A stretch of 38,666 nucleotides of DNA from Pleurotus djamor. Lineage: Eukaryota; Basidiomycota; Agaricomycetes; Agaricales; Pleurotaceae. A model generated the notes under the pieces. It was not told the origin of the DNA. It was given only the letters and a program-made list of their open reading frames with translations, and did no database searches. The DNA lies in NCBI GenBank assembly GCA_029747585.1, contig JAPEVF010000427.1, positions 1 through 38,666 of the forward strand, written 5' to 3'. Of this stretch, positions 1-13,474 are shown piece after piece. Both the position numbers and the translations under genes were made by a program. Numbering within the stretch: position 1 is the first letter of the stretch; each line of letters starts with the position of its first letter.

Positions 1-794
1 TGAGAAGGAGAAGGAAAGGCTGTGAAAACTTACTGAGAAGGAAAACATCCGACGGGGATCGTCATTCATAATTTGGACATTGGNCCGACGCAGCTTGCAA
101 GTTGTTCTGCAGCAGATGAGAAGCAGATACAAGTATGATTAGGATGACTACATACTTGAATCGTGAACTTGGGGTCCAGTTTCTCTTCGATTACAACAGC
201 AATTTCATGGGCATTGATGGCCGTCTCGTCGGACCGTTTCTTGTAGCACCCATCAATCTTGTTGTTCGATCCGTTGATCTGCGAGCGAATGCCATTCTTG
301 GGACATGGAACCAGATCATATTGATTGCGTGTATGACCGCGCCACCTGAACGCAGCGACGGCGTTGCCAATGTCCTCGAGCGGTGCATAGAGTTCATCTT
401 CTAACCCCTTCCCCGCAGTAGGCGTGGTCATGAACTTGGCGAAACGAAGCTTCTTTCCAGTTCGTTGCATGAGGTGTGATTTGACAGCTTGAGTAACGAA
501 TCCGTCGACGACCTTGTCGTCTGGTTTGTCCGGAAGGTAGGCCTCGATAAAGCTCGCCAACGGAACGATGGGTACGTGTGTGATCCCAGCAGTACCTGCG
601 TTGCTACGAGCAGTGCGAGGGGTCTGTTTTCTATTCGTCGACTTCAAGTCAGCTTGTGCAGCTAATTTAAGCATACATTACACGACGTACGGCAGCCGTG
701 GTCGATGATGACCATTTGGGGTTTCGGGACTGTAGAGATGCCATGAATAACTCATATGAAGTTATCAGCCAACTTACCTGGTCTTAGACGGCAT
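1..794 (-). CDS. FunK1-family protein kinase, 5' part only (runs off left edge)
   Basis: This is the N-terminal part of a fungal-specific FunK1 protein kinase. The start is ATG at 794, giving MPSKT, where the two complete copies begin MSSNA. The intron beginning about 777 and the exon near 700-735 match those copies. The main exon (to about 136) encodes the conserved N-terminal region, for example VPLASFIEAYLPDKPDDKVV and KNGIRSQINGSNNKIDG, and the next exon (about 35-113) continues off the window. The kinase catalytic loop is not in view. Compared with the other two copies it lacks 13 residues in frame, after THV and before the VPLASF segment (RPEIAAEMDGEVS in the others). One ambiguous base lies at 84. 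Family membership is secure; whether the gene is intact cannot be judged here. Confidence 0.8.
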
Positions 795-1284
795 TGAAGT
801 TGATGGTGATGATGGTGGAGGACGAAGAGTGGTTGTGGCGCAACACGATCGAGTGTTCTGACCATATTGGGCTATTTGTATGTGTTATGCTCCCTGCGTG
901 CCCATGTGACCGCACCATTGTTCTTCCCCCTATTCTGACATTCTATTGATCGTGTGAATCTATCTTCCCACAGTCACCCACAATCAAACTTTCAGATCTA
1001 GATTCCTTTTTTTGCGTTTCGTCGAGCAACGTTCAGTCCATTGGAGAATTTCCTGGGAACATCTCAGCTGTTATTTCGATTCACCTTTCCTCAGCACTTG
1101 CAATGAAACGATGGCAGCTGCCTATGTCGCCTCCCAGTCATCGTGAGGTACTTGGCTAGAAAGATCGAGCGACGAAACACGAAGGAAACCCTCCAGGAGG
1201 ATCATGCGTGCCATGCCATTCGGTCAAGCACAAAGTACTCATTCTTTCTTCTCACCGACAGTAGCACTGACAGTGCAGTAGCGG
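1..1284 (-). repeat. FunK1 segmental repeat, copy A
   Basis: This segment covers the FunK1 5' coding region plus about 490 bp upstream. It matches the reverse complement of 22670-24000 closely, and its first ~980 bp also match 34890-35935 in the same orientation. Similarity to the 22.7 kb copy stops near 1284, just after the shared run gacagtgcag. Copy boundaries were set by eye. Confidence 0.8.
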
Positions 1285-1448
1285 ACCCCTATTCTGACGT
1301 TCGTGAATCTTTCTTCTCACAGTCACCCACCAACCAATCAAAGTTTCAAATTGCAATTTCGATTCAATTTCCTCACGATGGCAGGTGCCCATGCCGCCTC
1401 ATCCTATCTATTGATATTCGCCAACATACTCCCATGATCGTCAGATAG
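928..1448 (+). repeat. Tandemly repeated upstream module with a conserved short start ORF
   Basis: A module beginning ctattctgac at about 931 recurs in diverged form at about 1288. Each unit continues through a shared run (cacagtcacccac) and a segment ending in an ATG that opens a short MA-[AG]-A-[HY]-x-A-S reading frame, at about 1110 and 1379. The first unit also occurs upstream of the 23.1 kb FunK1 gene, and its beginning upstream of the 35.7 kb gene. It looks like the promoter and 5' end of a gene that once diverged from FunK1. The frames soon stop, so it is probably a remnant, or a regulatory region copied with the kinase. Confidence 0.5.
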
Positions 1449-1483
1449 CACTGTGACCATATTCCGCACTGTTACCAAGGCAT

Positions 1484-3535
1484 TTACAATTCATCTAGGC
1501 TAACTTCTGTCTTTTCCACCAAAGTGTCATGAACCATCTTATGCCTAGGCTCCACCATCAATCGGTAGGGAAAGGGAGTCCTTCCTGAAAGGCCTTCGTA
1601 TTCTTGGAGAGAAATAGGCTCGCCCGGTACTTCATGGAAATTGAATGCCCACAGGAGTCGTGAGATCGCTAGGAACAATTCTCGTTCTGCCATCTCCATA
1701 CCGGGACAAATACGTCGGCTACAAAGAGGATGAGGATCCAGTGAAGGCAAACAAGCGGCTGGTTTTTTCTTACCCGGCACCAAAAGCCCAATGATCACGA
1801 GCAAGTGCGTCCGGTTGCTTCGCCGATTCCATAGCTCCCAAATCATCACCGAGGAATCTATCTGGATTGAATGTCCACCTGACGAGTAATATCGTCAGAA
1901 TTTCGTTTTACAGATGTCTCGAAGAGTGCGTACGAGTCTGGGTATCTATCTTCGTTGTGATGAAGTGCGTAGACGTTGAGTACCATCACCGAGTTTGCCG
2001 GTATATAATATCCGCGATAAACGAAGTCTTCGTCAGAACAATGAGGGGTACCCATCCAAAAGGAAGCGTGGGCGCGTAGTACCTTGAAAAGGATGTAGTC
2101 AAAGTTAGATGGGGGACGAGACGAGGGGAATGAGAACGCGCGGAAATGTTGATTACCTCTTTGACTACCGCACGACAATAAGGCAACTTCATTTCATCAT
2201 CGGCGGTGGGCCAGGTGTCTCTGCCGATGACGCGGTCTAGCTCTTCGGCAGCCTTGGCTTGAACGTGGAGGTTGGAAGGCATCAGGGCGAGGAACCATTC
2301 GATGATCCCAGATGTCTATCGTAATTCGGAATGTGAGCGGCAAAGTCTAGTGGCAATAAATTGTGCACGCACTGAATGAACACCACCAGTCGTGAATGCG
2401 CTGACAATGAAGCACATGTCTTCCCAGGTGAGTTGTTCCTCTTCCTGACACCCGATGAGTGTTTTGACTAGACAATCGGGAACTTCTTCACCCGCGTCCA
2501 TTCGAGCCTTGGTTCGAAGCATCATAGCTCCGTAAACGGCAATGAAGTCGTCGTGGAGTTTGCGGCCTTTGCTTCGCATCCTAGAGGGGATCCACTGGAG
2601 AACCTTGAAGAAATCGATCATGTTGGACCAGGGGCCTGAAGGAATATGAACGAACGCAGCAATGGCTGAGAGATGTAGCGAACCTGTTAAGCGCATGAAC
2701 TCCATTCCAAGACGGATGGCCTCTTGCACCAACGGATCGGTGGCGGTTACTGTACGACTTCCAAATGTCAAAGTGAGCATGTTACTACGGGAAGAAACAT
2801 ATAAGCATTGGATGCATGGGGAGGCTAACGAACGGCTAACTTGAGCGCGTAGCGGCAAGCATAGGTAGCTGGGTCAATGGGGATTTTTCCCTGCTTTGAC
2901 ACTTCATATAGCGAACGCAAGAAGATATGCGCTTCGTAGTCAATTGTGTCCTTGTACGTCCGAATGGCCTTTGAATTGAGTAGCCACATCGCGATTCTGC
3001 GGTGCTTTCTCCTATGAGACCAAGCCTTCTGGTCACCGAACCGAAGGAAAAGTTACGAAGTTGATGGCATACCATACGTCATTGTATGAAGCGGCCGTGA
3101 TACCACCCCCACGCAAGATGGTTTGGTTCTTCATGAAACAAGGCCAACGGCTAGAAAAATTAGCACCGTTGGTGACAAGAAGGTCTCTGGCAACCTGAGG
3201 GTCGTTGATGACAACGAAAAGCTGGGGACCCATCCATACTGTGTAGATGGGTCCGTACTTTTGCGCCCAGCGAAACAACGGTTTCTCGGGATATCTCCGT
3301 AAAAAGGCGTATCGAATTGGAGGACCGGGAGGTATCGGATGTCCGTCTTTGTCTGTAAGATTAGGGCGACGAAGGAGGAGCAAGAAACAGATGAAGACGA
3401 CGAGGGCAAGTAGAACGAGGGGTTGAGGCGTAAAGGTAGTGAACTAGGGAGTAGGTTAGACGTGGCGGTAATATGAAATCATGGATCTCGGGTACACACC
3501 ACGACTTCATGGATTTGTGGCGCTGTCACAGACAT
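1484..3535 (-). CDS. Cytochrome P450 monooxygenase
   Basis: A haem-thiolate monooxygenase of roughly 540 residues, encoded in eight exons. Exon 1 is MSVTAPQIHEVV, starting at ATG 3535. Exon 2 carries a hydrophobic anchor (LVLLALVVFICFLLLL) and the proline-rich hinge PIPPGPP. The splices SYNDVW|RKHRR, ALK|NNMLTLTFGS, GGVHS|TSGIIEW, VVKEV|LRAHAS, YPDS|WTFNPDRF and FGAG|RRICPGM all keep frame. Visible motifs are the ExxR helix (KEVLR), the PERF-like NPDRF and the haem loop FGAGRRICPGM with its Cys ligand, so the gene looks intact. The I-helix reads GGVHSTSG, with His where an acidic residue is usual. It should sit on the ER membrane and need a P450 reductase. Its substrate is unknown, but the neighbouring tailoring enzymes suggest secondary metabolism. 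It shares the divergent intergenic region with the NMO gene. A TATAAG lies about 65 bp upstream, near 3600. Confidence 0.88.
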
Positions 3536-4330
3536 GTTAACGCTGTCTGAGCCCTCCCAAATGACGGATAGGCGATGCTTGGGCGACCCTGGTGAGCTCT
3601 TATACGACCCAAGTTAATGCAGCCTTCGAAAGCCGACCTATGGGTAAGTATGCGTTGCGGGCTCAATTCAATCGCTATGACCCTTGGGGAAGCTCGTCCC
3701 TCCTTTTTTTCTCATAAGAAACCCATGAGGTCGCATCATTCTATGGATTCCTGTTGAAGAACCAACCAAAATGAACGACGATAGTAATAGAATCACATCC
3801 GAGAAACCGATAACATACTTTTAGAACTGAAGGTTCTTGCGAGGTGTTCCCATGAGATGCGGCGCTGTAGCCAAACAATATGGCCTCGGAGTACCTCTGA
3901 TCCAGGTCCTGAGACACACGGAACTGCTGATGGAAGAGTTGAAATACTTGGTGCGTCTGGTGGAAGTGCTTCTGACATCGTGCGCCCAAGATGTGGGGTA
4001 CAAAACTGATCAAAACTGCGTGCTCAGTGGGGGTTGGCATCATTGATTGATGGTGTCGAGTGATGGCAGAAGTGTAGTTGACATAAGATGTTGATTTTGA
4101 AGCGTCGCGGGGATGACCTGCATTTGACAAGAATTTGAACAGGAGATGTTTCTCACGTATTTGCACTGCCAAATCTGCCCATGATAGGCGACTCGGAAGT
4201 GTTTCTACATCTGTACTTAGCTGACGGTCAGAGTTCACCTTAATAAGCTGTGGGTACCGGACAAAATGATGCAGATACATAAGCGTGGACCCGCAACTGG
4301 AGAGTCTCCCAATTACTATCGACGACGACC
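3536..4330. promoter_or_regulatory. Divergent intergenic region between the P450 and NMO genes
   Basis: About 800 bp separate the start codons of the P450 (minus) and the nitronate monooxygenase (plus), so this should hold both promoters. A TATAAG on the minus strand near 3600 suits the P450. I see no convincing TATA box close to the NMO start and no convincing coding frame. Open frames across 3740-4340 lack family motifs. Confidence 0.45.
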
Positions 4331-5580
4331 ATGGAACCAATCAAGACCCGATTCACGGAATTGCTCAGTATGCATTGCCATGTTGAGTCGTTCTCACCGA
4401 TTGACCATGAATTGTAGATGTTGTTAGCCCAATTGTGCTGACGCCGATGGCGTTTGGAGCTCATCCTCAGATGGCCGCTATAGTCAGCGGCGCAGGCGGT
4501 TTTGGCTTTGTCCCAGTGGGTCAGTGCATGGGTCACGTCTAGGAACGCGATTTAACCATCAGTTTTCTCCACAGGTCTTGATACCGCCGATAACATACGC
4601 GAAAATTTGAGGACTGCGCGCAAAACGCTTGCTGTCCCAGAGGACGCTCCAATCCCCGTTGGAGTTGGTTTCATCGGCTGGGTTCTCGATATCACAGAAG
4701 CGTCTGCTTCACCCCTTCTCCCTGTCGCACTCGCAGAGAAACCCAAAGCCATCCTCTTTGCTTTCGGAACTGACCTGGGCAAGCACATCAAAACCGTCCG
4801 CGAATACGATGCTCATCGATCCGATCGCCACAAGACTCTCATATTCGTTACTGTGAACTCGGTCGATGCCGCACTACAGGCTGCGAACGAATGGAAAGTT
4901 GATGTTATCGTTGCGCAAGGTAAGCGAAATGCAAATCCATCACGATTTGATGGTCGTACTAATTGGGTGGGATAGGTATCGAAGCTGGAGGTCACGGTGG
5001 ATCTTTCGCACCCCCTCTATTCTCTCTCGTCCCAGCTATCATCAAGGCCTTCCCACCCGGAACTTGCCCACCGGTTTTAGGTGCAGGTGGTATCTCCACT
5101 GGAGCCCAGGTCGCAGCTATCCTTGCAGTCGGCGCATCCGCTGCTGTGGTTGGAACTCGTTTCCTTTTCACGCCAGAATCCGTCTACACCGATGCGATGA
5201 AAGCTGAGCTTGTAAAAGCCAACTTCAATGCAACGACCCGAGGCATGATGTTTGATGAGGTCATGAGGACAATGGGATGGCCTCCCAATCACGATGGCAG
5301 AGCGTTGATCAACAGCATTGTCGAGGATAGCCGGAAAGGGTTGAGTGTCGAAGAGCGACAGCGCTTGTTCGATCAAGGCATGAAGGACCAAGATGTCAAT
5401 CGCGCCATCATGTGGGCTGGCGTTGGTGTTGGAATGACCAAGGAAATCAAGCCGACGAAGGTTAGCATTTCCCTTCGCTCGCATTCACCATTCCTCTCAC
5501 ATTTCATCTAGGATGTCTTGTTGGAGTTGCACAACGACGCTGTCAAGATTTTGAAAGCCCTTCCAAACTTGCTCCAATAA
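4331..5580 (+). CDS. Nitronate monooxygenase-like FMN enzyme
   Basis: A TIM-barrel flavoprotein of the nitronate monooxygenase (2-nitropropane dioxygenase-like) family, about 360 residues in five exons. The ATG at 4331 gives MEPIKTRFTELL. Splicing then restores VSPIVLTPMAFGAHPQMAA, SGAGGFGFVPVG|LDTADNI, DVIVAQG|IEAGGHGG, and a last exon DVLLELHNDAVKILK ending at 5580. The N-terminal PMA(F)G and GAGGFGF loops, the AGGHGG segment with the His used as catalytic base in this family, and the FMN phosphate-binding GAGGISTG plus GASAAVVGTRF are all visible. Characterised members oxidise alkyl nitronates to carbonyls plus nitrite; the true substrate here is unknown. It is divergent from the P450 and convergent with the halogenase (181 bp apart). 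All frames join cleanly, so it appears functional. Confidence 0.88.
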
Positions 5581-5761
5581 ATCGTTGATTAGTACTTTCT
5601 TCTCTGCATGAACCTGTACCTCTCCAATGTAACTTCCAATGACTCTGGAAATATTTATTTTTGAAAGTCGTTATTCGTAACCATAATTCGTGTCTCAAGA
5701 AATTTGGGCAGAGTTCAGAGACAGGGTATGGATAAGTACTTGGGTTAGGTATTCGAAGGAA

Positions 5762-7898
<2,137 letters not shown>

Positions 7899-7936
7899 AC
7901 TACAAGAATACTCACGTTGTACATGTGCTGTAAGGG

Positions 7937-7947
7937 CCTTTTATGGG
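7937..7947 (-). promoter_or_regulatory. TATA-like element of the halogenase gene
   Basis: On the minus strand this reads cccataaaagg, about 40 bp before the halogenase ATG, a reasonable spacing for a TATA element with a short leader. Assigned on sequence and position only. Confidence 0.35.
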
Positions 7948-8771
7948 CTTCGGGTCTACGCAACTCAGTTCATTCGAACATTGGCCAATCCACTGATTTA
8001 GGGCACGATCAGACGAAAATGTGAGTAAGAATCTGCGGTCTGATGGAGAGAATGAGCATCAGACTGAACGGGTGTTTCTGGGAAGTAAGAAGGCAGGGAG
8101 AAGTTGTCCGTGGTATACCGGCGTGGAANCAACGCGTGGGACCGGGCCTGAGAATTTTTTCAGTTTTGATCCAGGTTGCTCTTTGCCATCGCTTTGCTTG
8201 AGAGTACACACACGCGCTTGCTCGGACTATCTTCAATATGGGCAGAACCAGGCGCAAGTCTGATTGGGATCATGAGAATAAGCCCCCCAAAAACGCCAAT
8301 CGACTGCTATAAATGGATCCACATCAAACAAGTGACCAACCTATCGTAACCTTACCCCATGTTCTAGGGCTGGGCAGTCCAGCGGATTCGGAGGGAAGGA
8401 GCAATTCTATTCACACCAAGACGACGAATAAATGAGCCTTCTCTGATTTTTCTCAAACGCTGTTGCGCCTTGCATGTGGTTATCGCTGGGACAACTCCCA
8501 TCCGCAAAATTTTATCCAGGCAAGTGCGACAGTATCGCCGCTGCTATCAGGATTGCCGTTGGTAAACTCGAACTCACACGCTATACCTCAGAGCGTTAGT
8601 GGAAACTTGAGACGTTGATACGTGCATCAAGGCATCAAGAAGCTTTCCGTGATATTTTTGCCCTACGCCTTGGGCTTGGGTGCAAGGCCCGGATTAACGG
8701 GCGGTCTGAATGCGGTATATCAAGTGGGGGCTCTCAATTCATTCCTACCTTCACCCCTCCAAGATTTTGAA
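7948..8771. promoter_or_regulatory. Divergent upstream region of the halogenase and DUF6534-like genes
   Basis: This is most of the spacer between two divergent start codons. It holds a plus-strand TATAAAT at 8308-8314, about 460 bp before the annotated ATG of the membrane protein, so that transcript may have a long or spliced leader. One ambiguous base lies at 8129. I see no convincing gene; a short frame at 8622-8846 runs into the real first exon in another frame. Confidence 0.4.
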
Positions 8772-10770
8772 ATGTCGACGATGCCTCCACCAACGCCACC
8801 AAGTGATATGATCCTGCCTCCCGGGCTGAATCTCCAACTGTTGTGAGCGCGGCAAGTCTTTTGAATAAATTAATACAATCCCATATCTCTCCCTAGATTT
8901 GGGCCAATGTTGATCGGAGTGTTCCTCAACACAATTCTCTATGGGGTAGGTCTGATACGAATCTGTCCGTGCTGATTTACTGGACTTTCGAACTCAAGGT
9001 CCTTGTTGTTCAAGTACGTGGTCTACTCGTTCGTTCGTGCATGGCCCTGAACCCGCCCTGAACTTAATTTTCTCAGTGTTTTGTCTATTATCAAACATAT
9101 CGGAAGTAACGTATCGGTTTCTCTCCATGAATTATCGACGGCTAAGGATCCCCCACAGCGACAGTGCCTGGATCCGTTACTTGGTAGGTACATCCATCGC
9201 GTCTCTCCCCTGATCCCAAGGTGACGGAGCTTCCTCTTGCAATGCGCTAGATCCTATACTTGTTCCTTGTTGAGACATTGAACACTGGGTTTGACATTGG
9301 AATTATTTACGAGCCACTCGTGCTTCGGTTTGGTGCGTAAATTACTACTGCTTTGATCACCTCCCCGTCCTAATCATCGGGACTTTGTTTAACTTATCTT
9401 AGGCACCATCAATGCTGTTGCGAATATTCCAGTTAGTACGTATCCTCACTTTCCGATGTTATGCACATTCATGATGCTTTGATAGTGCTGATGTCTGGTG
9501 AGCTTCTAGTCAAGGGTGCGCTCATCCGTATCACTGACTCAGCCTTTCAGACCCCATCGTCATGGTTCGTTATAACACCATTGGCCACTGGAACTCGAAC
9601 GTTGAACATCCAATAGGTCATGATATCCGTGCCCATTCAATGCTTCGTTGGCTGGAGGATCTACGTAATCAGCAAGTCCAAGTTGATCATCGGAATTATA
9701 GGATTCTTCGCCTTTTCTTCGCTGGGTATTCACCGACCGTCACTCATTCATCATCACTATCTGACTATCTTTTGTATCACAGCGGGTGCATACTCTGCTG
9801 CAATCGGAACATCTGTGACCAAATCTCTCACCTATCAAAGCTTACCACGGATGTCGCCCGCCATCATCACCTGGCTGGTGTCCTCCGCTACCGCTGACAT
9901 TGTTATCACTGTGAGCCTGGTGTTTCATCTTGTAAGTCGGCCTCCTAGTATCTCCCCAGGTTGTTAACCATTCCTGTAGTACAAGCGTAAGACGGGCGTG
10001 CGTAGCACAGATGACATAGTCAACAGGATCATACGACGTACGTCCCCATTCTCGTCCGAGCAACTTCTCAGATATCAACCTTCTCACTCTTCATGAACCT
10101 AGTTACCATCCAAACCGGAATGGTCACAGCGCTCTTCGCCGCGTTGGATGTGATCTTTTTCTTGGCTTTGCCGGTAAGACCCCCGATCCTTTCTTTCATA
10201 TTCAAGCTCTCCTTGACAGTTCACTTTCAGACTAGTTCCATGTGCGTTCATTCTCTGTTCGATGATTCCTCAACCGACTTGTCTCTAGGAACTTCCTCTG
10301 GGATTTTCCCTTGTCAAAGCTTTACACAAATTCCCTCCTATCGACTCTGAATGCCCGTTCCGGTTGGAATAACCTCGTTGTCGATAACAACGACAATCTC
10401 TTGTTCGGAACGGAACACAGCCGATTCGTCGCTGCATCTCGTCCCACTACTGTGCGTATCTCTTCAATTATTGTCCCCCACACGTTGTAACCCGAGCAAA
10501 TACAAGGGAAATACATCGAAGACATATACCAACCCTCAGAAGGTAAGCTTAGCTCCACTGATTCATTGACACCAAGCCCCAGTCACTCAGTGAGTTGACA
10601 TACAGATAATCACCGGAGTCTACGAACTTGGCGTACCTAGTACCCCTGGGACGAGCAAAAGCGACAGAGATGAGGATCTAGAGCAAGGAATCAATGTGAC
10701 TCGTGTGGTTGAACACCTCAAGGACCCCATGCCACGACGAGGGGACAAGAATACTTCGTATACTCAGTGA
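8772..10770 (+). CDS. Integral membrane protein, DUF6534-like
   Basis: A polytopic membrane protein of unknown function from a family greatly expanded in Agaricomycetes. The gene has many tiny exons. ATG 8772 gives MSTMPPPTPPSDMILPPGLN, then FGPMLIGVFLNTILYG, VLVVQ, CFVYYQTYRN, DSAWIRYL, ILYLFLVETLNTGFDIGII, and, after further short exons, VMISVPIQCFVGWRIYVI. The conserved C-terminal half includes AIGTSVTKSLTYQ, WLVSSATADIVITVSLVFHL, YKRKTGVRSTDDIVNRIIR, LTIQTGMVTALFAALDVIFF and NFLWDFPLSKLYTNSLLSTL (family hallmark: KLY.NS...LNAR). About seven hydrophobic segments are followed by an acidic, Ser/Thr-rich cytosolic tail. All recognised family blocks are present. Two exon joins, near 9430-9560 and 10445-10610, are less certain. 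It starts divergently from the halogenase; a role in export or sensing is only a guess from position. Confidence 0.78.
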
Positions 10771-11317
10771 GACCGGTGGCTAGGATATCTTGAAATGATG
10801 ATAGATACAATTGGATACAAGTTCCTTTTTCCAAGTTCTCAGTTCATGACTTCGGACATATCGTATTTGATCTGGCGTTGGCACTCCCGAGATCCTGTCG
10901 ACTACACCCCCATCGCCTACGCGCTTTTCCTGACCAGTCGCAAGAGCCGTACCTCGGTCGATCATGGAGTGCATGACATAGGATAAAGTGGGGATAAATC
11001 TTGAATGTGTCGTTTCGCTGCGGTCTTGACTCTTCCATCCAGGTCACTACTCGGCTTGAAGGTTGGCTTGATGCGTGCATGATGACTTAGGGTCTAGCTA
11101 CATAGACCTTTTCGCATTTGCAGCTGGAGAAAAGGCAAAGAGGTCCTACGTGGTGCTGAAGGGCCCAAAACTGCCTGGCACATACTGAGCCCTGAGTATT
11201 GAAGAGTAACGAACGATGCCGTAGATTTCTTCAACAACAAGAATGGAAATGCTTCATGTTGATAGAACGATGAAAAGATACATGAAAAATAAGAAGAAAA
11301 ATTGTGGCGATGAAAAT
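10771..11317. other. Intergenic, nothing recognised
   Basis: This lies between the end of the membrane-protein gene and the 3' end of the FunK1 pseudogene. The open frames here are short, overlap on both strands and show no family motif. Both flanking units converge on it, so it should contain their 3' ends. Confidence 0.4.
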
Positions 11318-13474
11318 TCAGTACTCATTCCCTCGTGTTTTGCACTTGCTATTTGCTCGTCGGGGCGGAGAACGTTTAAGGTTGCCCTTCGCCTTGGTAG
11401 ACGAACGTGCTGTGGAGACCTTGCTTGGTGGTTGCATCTCCTTTGCTGGTCGAAGTGAAAGCCTCTTATGGGCAGGATACTCTATTCAGGAACGGAGGCT
11501 AATACGTATGCGTCAACTTGAGCACCTACAGACGTTCCTTCGCGAGTCCGCTTTTTCGGAGATCGTGCAGGAGCCGCGGGCTGCTCGGTTGTGTGCTTCT
11601 GAGAGAAAGCTGGGGTGACGACATCGTCTGCCTTGGTGACTGTCGTGTTATCAGCACCTAGTGCCGTAGTTTGCCACCCAGTAATTTTCTCCAAGATCGT
11701 TTTGAAGAAACAAGTGAACGCTTCGTGAATTTCGGTGAAAGACAGTACATCGTTCAGTGCCTTATTCCGCTCGCGATTCGTATAGTGATGGAGCTGATTG
11801 ATGCGTAGATATTCAAACGAGTTCGACAAAAGCTGCAGCGACGGCGCAAGATCGGTGGCAAGCATTCCATGTATGGGTTCAAGTAGGCACTTGGCCCTCT
11901 CGCTGCTACATCGAGACGTGGAGTGATTGAAGACGGCACGGAAGAATTTGCGGGAAGCTTCGTGAGGGACGCGCATCGACACTGTCCACAGAAATATCCA
12001 CCACACGGATTCGAGGTCATGCTGAAAGTTGAATACGGGGACGGGATTAGTGATGGCGGCCGAAGTGTCGGATCCGAGCAGTGCGAGGGCGTTGGCGAGA
12101 CTCGTTCGTTATAGAGAAACATTTCATCCAAAATTTCATGCGGCATGAAGAATGGAGTACCCTGGATTAACAGTGAGAGGCTGAAAAGTATCTCAGATGG
12201 TTGGGATCGCACCGTTTTAGGGTCAATGGCAGCTTGGTATGTTGGATCAGGTGGATATTTCCTCGCATATTTGAGATCTGACAACTTCGCTTGCCGCGGC
12301 TCTGTGTCTGTAGGTCGAAATGCGAGGATGTTGCCCGAGCTAATGTCCCGATGTACCCATCCAGCGCATAACATCAGTCGGAGCGCTGGCCCATACATGG
12401 GTAAGTAAGTAGCCTACGGAAATGAGAGTGGATCAAGGGCGACGTACCGATGGTTGTTTGTTCGAGGACCGAAGCGACTTCTCCCAAAGTCTCGAGATCG
12501 CCAACGGTGGAGCAAAACTCCTTGAAAACAACACGATGATGTTTGCGTGGGACAAAAGCCCTATGCTGTGTTCGCGCGGGACGCTGAGGGCCTTGGAGTT
12601 CCAGCGGGTTGGCGTCGACCGTTCTCTTGCATCAATAACTGTGGTTTTNGGGGGTCTAATAGATCAGCGGACAGAGCTCGTTCGACAGTTGCGTCCTTGG
12701 AGAGTTCTTTGGAGATACCACATTCATGGTCTGCGATGATGGTCATAAAGTAGCCCTTGTACCTCTCATCCTTTCCTAGCTCCGCGATAGAAATTCCGAA
12801 CTTGCTGGTGTCCTGGAAGGCGTTGAAGAGTTGCTGATCAGCGTCTGACCGCGGCATCGTGAAGAATCATTCCAGATCCACGAAGATCGAGGCTTGAATC
12901 TGGCGCTCAGTAGAAGCGGTTTTCCCCTCCGTGGGCTTCTTGAAGTAGCCATCAATATGGTTGTTCGAACATTTGATCTGCACCTGCGTAGGGCATAGAG
13001 TGAGCCGGTACATATTGCGAGTGCGCTCGGGCCAGTTGGTCTCGAACGCAGCGATAGCTTGACCGATTTGCTTCAAAAGTGAAAAGATGACGACATTTTT
13101 CCTTTGGCTGGGGGCAGCAAAATGAGAACATCTCCGAGTTCATGAGAAGAGTGTAGGGTAATTCTGGCAACAAATGCCTCGACCAGTCCGCTGTCCAGCA
13201 TGGGAGGCACGTAAGTTTCGAGGAATGTCTCCAGTGGAACGGCGGAGAACTGGGTGTCCATGTGGTTGATTGCGTCCAAGGGTGTGTGTATAGTATCCAT
13301 GATTTCACGACCGCCTCGAGCGGCACGAGTTATCTCTTCTTGGGACACGTTCAATCGCGAGAGTAAAACTGTGTCCGACAAGCCCAGGAACGCGGCAGGT
13401 GACGCAAATTTGGAACCAATCGCTTTTGAGAAAGCGAGTGACCTCGGGCAGAGTTTCGCAGTATCCGATGTCAA
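11318..13474 (-). pseudogene. Decayed FunK1-family protein kinase
   Basis: A diverged FunK1 relative that cannot be read as one protein. In order on the minus strand it shows an N-terminal part (VPLETFLETYVPPMLDSGLV), a frame change near 13075, then QIGQAIAAFETNWPERTRNM and HIDGYFKK. That joins directly to TERQIQASIFVDLE, which in the intact copies lies well over 100 residues later. A stop and frame change follow near 12865. Next come QQLFNAFQDTSKF and FMTIIADHECG, the catalytic loop WVHRDISSGNILAF, and SDLKYARKYPPDPTYQAA|GTPFFMPHEIL. A further frame change occurs near 12100 before VFNFQHDLESVWWIFLW. The main frame stops at 11482, yet the basic tail remains readable in another frame down to 11318 (RSSTKAKGNLKRSPPRR). 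It sits inside the metabolic cluster. One ambiguous base lies at 12649. Confidence 0.75.

Noticed and set aside
84..84. Single ambiguous bases (84, 8129, 12649, 22931, 34593, 34599) as biological signals
   Set aside because: They are sequencing ambiguities; they only lower certainty in the genes that contain them.
1484..3409. P450 as a pseudogene, since its frames look fragmented
   Set aside because: All pieces join through short GT-AG introns in correct phase, with ExxR, PDRF and the haem loop intact.
4001..4340. Minus-strand frames upstream of the NMO gene
   Set aside because: No motif, and they lie in the divergent promoter; codon content looks random.
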